Position numbers and translations under genes: made by a program. DNA of 7,804 bases. Origin: Bacteroidota bacterium (lineage in GTDB: Bacteria; Bacteroidota; Bacteroidia; Flavobacteriales; Flavobacteriaceae). The stretch spans positions 1 through 7,804 of the forward strand of contig JAACDY010000223.1 in NCBI GenBank assembly GCA_009936675.1. Direction: 5' to 3'. The notes below the pieces were generated by a model. It made no database searches and was not told the origin of the DNA. It saw only the letters and a program-made list of their open reading frames with translations. Below are positions 5,053 to 7,804 of this stretch, piece after piece. Numbering within the stretch: position 1 is the stretch's first letter; every line of letters begins with the position of its first letter.

Positions 5053-5609
5053 GTTTAGAAGATCAAATCATTTTGGGAATCGACCCGGGAACCACCATCA
5101 TGGGGTTTGGATTGATAAGGGTTGAGAAAGGGGAGATGAACCTCATTCAAATGCATGAGCTCCAATTGAAAAAATATGACAATCATTACCTGAAACTTCA
5201 GCAAATTTTCGAAAGAACCCTTGGGCTTATTCAGGAATATCATCCGGACCAAATAGCGATTGAAGCTCCTTTTTTTGGCAAAAATGTTCAATCTATGCTC
5301 AAACTGGGTAGGGCTCAGGGGGTCGCTATGGCTGCTGGCTTGTATCGTGAAGTTCCGATTACCGAATATTCCCCCAAAAAAATAAAAATGGCAATTACTG
5401 GAAATGGAAATGCTTCAAAGGAGCAGGTCGCCAAAATGTTGCAAAGTCTTTTTAAGATTAAAGAATTACCCAAAAACCTTGATGCCACCGATGGTTTGGC
5501 TGCAGCCGTATGCCACTTTTTCAACCAGGGTAGACCCGAAAAAACCAAAAACTATACTGGTTGGCAAGCCTATGTCAATCAAAATCCCAAAAAAGTAAAA
5601 TCAGGTTAA
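5049..5609 (+). CDS. ruvC: Holliday junction endonuclease RuvC
   Basis: 186 aa, the usual length for RuvC, which resolves Holliday junctions with RuvAB during recombination and repair. The four-acid active site is visible: GIDPGT with Asp12, IAIEAPFFGKN with Glu72, and LDATDGLAAAVCH with Asp145 and Asp148. The segment MLKLGRAQGVAMAA and the loop TGNGNASKEQVAKML are family hallmarks for junction binding. The start ATG overlaps the lipoprotein stop by four bases, and its TAA overlaps the hemW ATG (TAATG, 5607-5611). It is intact and unrelated in function to the RuvC-like domain of the nearby Cas9, which makes it a handy contrast: here all catalytic acids are kept. Confidence 0.96.
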   Translation: MSLEDQIILGIDPGTTIMGFGLIRVEKGEMNLIQMHELQLKKYDNHYLKLQQIFERTLGLIQEYHPDQIAIEAPFFGKNVQSMLKLGRAQGVAMAAGLYREVPITEYSPKKIKMAITGNGNASKEQVAKMLQSLFKIKELPKNLDATDGLAAAVCHFFNQGRPEKTKNYTGWQAYVNQNPKKVKSG

Positions 5610-6739
5610 TGGCCAGTATTTATTTTCATTTTCCTTTTTGTCGTCAAGCTTGTCATTACTGTAATTTTCACTTTTCCACCCAATTGAAACATCAAGATGA
5701 AATGCTTCAAGCTTTTGAAAAAGAGATTGAATTGAGAGTCGAGCAGTGGCCTGGTGCGCTTGAAAGTATTTATTTTGGAGGAGGATCTCCCTCCTTGTTA
5801 TCCCCTGCATCTGTCGAAAAATTGATCAGCGTGGTTACTAAAAATTTTAAACTTTGGGATAATATTGAAATTACCATAGAGGTCAATCCAGATGATGTTT
5901 CTTTTGAATATTTAGAAGCCTTGTCTTCCATCGGAATTAATCGATTAAGCATTGGCATTCAGTCCTTTTTGGATAGTGAATTGAAGTTGATGAATAGAAT
6001 TCACAACGCAGTTCAAGGAATCAAAACCATTGAGTGGACGGCACAGCTTTTTGACAACTTTTCTGTTGATTTAATTTATGGTACTCCTTCTAGTGATCTT
6101 TCCAACTGGAAAAAAAATTTGAACCAAGCTTTGTCTTTTGATGTTCCCCATCTTTCGAGTTATGCCCTTACCGTCGAGCCCCAAACGGTGTTGGCGCATC
6201 AGGTGAAAAATAAAAAGATACAACTCTTAGAAGAGGATTTAGTTAAGAGTCAATATGATTGGATGGTTTATAGGATGGAGGAAGCTGGATATGAAAACTA
6301 TGAATTTTCTAATTTTAGTAAGCCAGGTTTCATTGCAGTAAACAATTCCAATTATTGGAAAGGCAAAGCCTATATGGGAATTGGCCCTGCAGCCCATAGC
6401 TACGATGGAAAAAGAACGAGAAGTTGGAATCCGTCCAATAATATAAAATATTTACATTCCATTCATCAGGGAATTTTGCCCGCTCAATCTGAGATATTGA
6501 ATACCCATGATGCTTTTAATGAGTATTTAATGACGGGTTTGAGAACCTCTTGGGGGGTTTCATTGCAAAAAATCAATGAGACTTTTGGGAAACACTATTC
6601 GGATTACTTGGAAAAGCAGGTGGAAAATCATCTGATCGACCAAAGGGTTTATTGGGACGGAGATGCATTGAAAGTTTCTAAAAAGGCCAAATTTCTGACA
6701 GATGGCATTGCCTCAGACCTTTTTATACTTAAAAGTTAA
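5609..6739 (+). CDS. hemW: HemW, radical SAM heme chaperone (HemN-like)
   Basis: 376 aa from ATG 5609, close to the usual HemW length. C11xxxC15xxC18-N-F is the radical SAM 4Fe-4S motif; the CxxxCxxCxF form, rather than CxxxCxxCxC, marks HemW rather than coproporphyrinogen dehydrogenase HemN. Other hallmarks are IYFGGGSPSLL (54-64), EVNPDD, NRLSIGIQSF, DLIYGTP, HLSSYALTVEP, GYENYEFSNFSKPG and NYWKGKAYMGIGPAAHSYDGKR; a C-terminal winged-helix-like region follows. HemW binds heme and SAM and is thought to deliver heme to membrane respiratory enzymes. An in-frame ATG 48 nt upstream (5561) is inside ruvC and gives a tail without homology; the TAATG junction and the standard IYFHFPFC opening favour 5609. 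Confidence 0.95.
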   Translation: MASIYFHFPFCRQACHYCNFHFSTQLKHQDEMLQAFEKEIELRVEQWPGALESIYFGGGSPSLLSPASVEKLISVVTKNFKLWDNIEITIEVNPDDVSFEYLEALSSIGINRLSIGIQSFLDSELKLMNRIHNAVQGIKTIEWTAQLFDNFSVDLIYGTPSSDLSNWKKNLNQALSFDVPHLSSYALTVEPQTVLAHQVKNKKIQLLEEDLVKSQYDWMVYRMEEAGYENYEFSNFSKPGFIAVNNSNYWKGKAYMGIGPAAHSYDGKRTRSWNPSNNIKYLHSIHQGILPAQSEILNTHDAFNEYLMTGLRTSWGVSLQKINETFGKHYSDYLEKQVENHLIDQRVYWDGDALKVSKKAKFLTDGIASDLFILKS

Positions 6740-6741
6740 GT
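6727..6741. terminator. Weak AT hairpin between convergent hemW and peptidase genes
   Basis: ACTTAA-AAG-TTAAGT forms a 6-bp stem followed on the plus strand by TTTATTG. It spans the hemW stop, and only three bases separate the two convergent stop codons. The stem is nearly all A/T, so its strength as a terminator is doubtful. Confidence 0.2.
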
Positions 6742-6742
6742 T

Positions 6743-7804
6743 TTATTGATCTTGGTATAAGTCCGAGAAATAAGGATGAAAAAGGGCAATGGTTTCAATG
6801 CCCTTGAGGAAATTGTCAATACCATAGTGTTCGTTGGGTGAATGAATTGCATCACTGTCAAAACCAAAGCCCATGAGTAAAGTTTTAGTTCCCAAAACTT
6901 TTTCGAACATGGGAACAATGGGAATACTCCCACCATCTCTCTTGGCATGAGGAACAACTCCAAAAACATCCTTATAGGCCTTTTCGGCCGCCTTATAAGC
7001 CAAAGAATTAGTAGGTGTGACATAGGCGTTGCCCCCATGGTGGGTGGTAACTTTAACTTTTACCCCTTTGGGTGTAATTGCTTTAAAGTGTTGCTCAAAC
7101 AATTGACTGATATTTTGCCAATCTTGGTGAGGTACCAATCGCATAGAGATTTTTGCATGGGCCTGACTGGGGATGACTGTTTTGGCTCCCTCGCCAGTGT
7201 AACCGCCCCATATTCCATTGACGTCGAGTGTTGGACGAATTGATCTGCGATCCAGAGTGGTGAATCCTTTTTCACCCATTACAGCTTCGATTCCTATAGA
7301 AGCTTTAAAACTATTTTCATCTGTACCATTCTCATTCATTTTCCTTCGCTCCGATTCAGAAATTTCTTCCACTTGATCATAAAAACCAGGAATGTTTACC
7401 CTTTTGTTTTCATCGTGAAGGCAAGCAATCATATCACACAATACATTAATAGGATTGGCCACCGTTCCGCCATAGAGGCCAGAATGCAGGTCTCTGTTGG
7501 GGCCAGTTACGCTAACCTCCATATAACTCAACCCCCTTAAGCCTGTTGTGATTGCAGGATTTTCAATACTGTTGATTCCAGTATCAGAGATGAGTATAAT
7601 ATCCGATTGCAACATACTTTTGTGATCAGTAATGAATTTTTCCAAGTGATCGCTGCCCACTTCTTCTTCCCCTTCAATTACGAATTTGATGTTATTTTTG
7701 AGGGTGTTGTTTTTCTTTAAAAGCTCAACCGCTTTGAGATGCATCAACATTTGCCCCTTATCGTCACAAGCGCCTCTGGCAAAAATTGCTCCGTTGGGAT
7801 GTAA
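6743..7804 (-). CDS. M20-family metallopeptidase (dipeptidase), C-terminal part
   Basis: The gene runs off the right edge; 353 codons are visible. The frame continues open beyond the internal ATG at 7750 through FARGACDDKGQ, the M20 motif whose Asp bridges two zinc ions, so 7750 is not the start. Further motifs are EGEEEVGS (catalytic Glu and metal Glu), ISDTG (metal Asp), LHSGLYGG at the dimerisation-domain entry, GIWGGYTGEGAKTVIP, and the C-terminal metal His in DAIHSPNEHYGI. The missing N-terminus should hold the HxD motif. The family hydrolyses dipeptides or related amides; this branch resembles the CPG2/PepV-like and carnosinase-like dipeptidases, normally about 450-465 aa. It is convergent with hemW. 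Confidence 0.9.
   Translation of the reverse strand, partial: LHPNGAIFARGACDDKGQMLMHLKAVELLKKNNTLKNNIKFVIEGEEEVGSDHLEKFITDHKSMLQSDIILISDTGINSIENPAITTGLRGLSYMEVSVTGPNRDLHSGLYGGTVANPINVLCDMIACLHDENKRVNIPGFYDQVEEISESERRKMNENGTDENSFKASIGIEAVMGEKGFTTLDRRSIRPTLDVNGIWGGYTGEGAKTVIPSQAHAKISMRLVPHQDWQNISQLFEQHFKAITPKGVKVKVTTHHGGNAYVTPTNSLAYKAAEKAYKDVFGVVPHAKRDGGSIPIVPMFEKVLGTKTLLMGFGFDSDAIHSPNEHYGIDNFLKGIETIALFHPYFSDLYQDQ

Noticed and set aside
5561..5608. Longer hemW start within ruvC
   Set aside because: The extra 16 residues have no family match; the family begins at about IYFHFPFC and the TAATG overlap is a normal coupling junction.
6743..7750. Complete peptidase starting at the ATG at 7750
   Set aside because: The frame stays open to the window edge and includes the conserved ARGACDDKG metal-binding motif upstream of this ATG, so the gene is truncated by the window.

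Overview
The window looks like a chromosomal stretch from an AT-rich member of the Bacteroidota, probably a flavobacterium-like organism. The support is the Bacteroidota flavour of the type II-C Cas9 relative, a lipoprotein with a PxFPxCE...CF TonB-domain signature typical of that phylum, a match to the Bacteroidota -7 promoter consensus TAnnTTTG, and the lack of clear Shine-Dalgarno sites.

Layout. Positions 2-211 hold the C-terminus of a LuxR/GerE-type helix-turn-helix protein. Positions 212-404 look like an intergenic spacer but encode, on the minus strand, a nearly complete tracrRNA (about 402 to 309) with a TAnnTTTG promoter and a UUCG-tetraloop terminator. Positions 405-3824 are one continuous cas9 reading frame of 1139 codons plus its terminal stop, broken by a single in-frame TAA at 2331-2333. 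Positions 3825-3954 contain a hairpin, a 30-nt stretch that could be a guide, and one solitary degenerate CRISPR repeat (3911-3939). A DUF456 membrane protein (minus) follows. Then comes a compact plus-strand unit of TonB-domain-like lipoprotein, ruvC and hemW, with overlapping stops and starts, and finally a convergent, truncated M20 peptidase.

The main result is the cas9 locus. Aligning the motifs by eye, five of the six residues usually needed for RuvC and HNH cleavage that remain readable as amino acids are non-catalytic: RuvC D to S8, RuvC-III H to Y783, RuvC-III D to K786, HNH D/E to V642, HNH N to A666. The catalytic HNH His codon is the TAA itself. Only the RuvC-II Glu (E564) is kept. 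The bridge helix, REC lobe and the WED/PI region remain highly recognisable, and there is no frameshift and no other stop. The tracrRNA is complete, and its anti-repeat can form 25 base pairs with the solitary repeat 3.5 kb away. No cas1, cas2, csn2 or ordinary array is present.

Two readings remain open. (a) This is a naturally nuclease-dead Cas9 retained as an RNA-guided DNA binder or regulator with its own tracrRNA and a scaRNA-like or single-spacer guide, made as two pieces or by stop readthrough. (b) It is a late-stage relic that lost catalysis first and recently gained a nonsense mutation. The pattern of what is lost and what is kept favours a period of selection for RNA and DNA binding without cutting, but sequence alone does not show that the locus works today.

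The flanking genes (ruvC, hemW, M20 peptidase, DUF456) are ordinary housekeeping or membrane genes and show no link to CRISPR.
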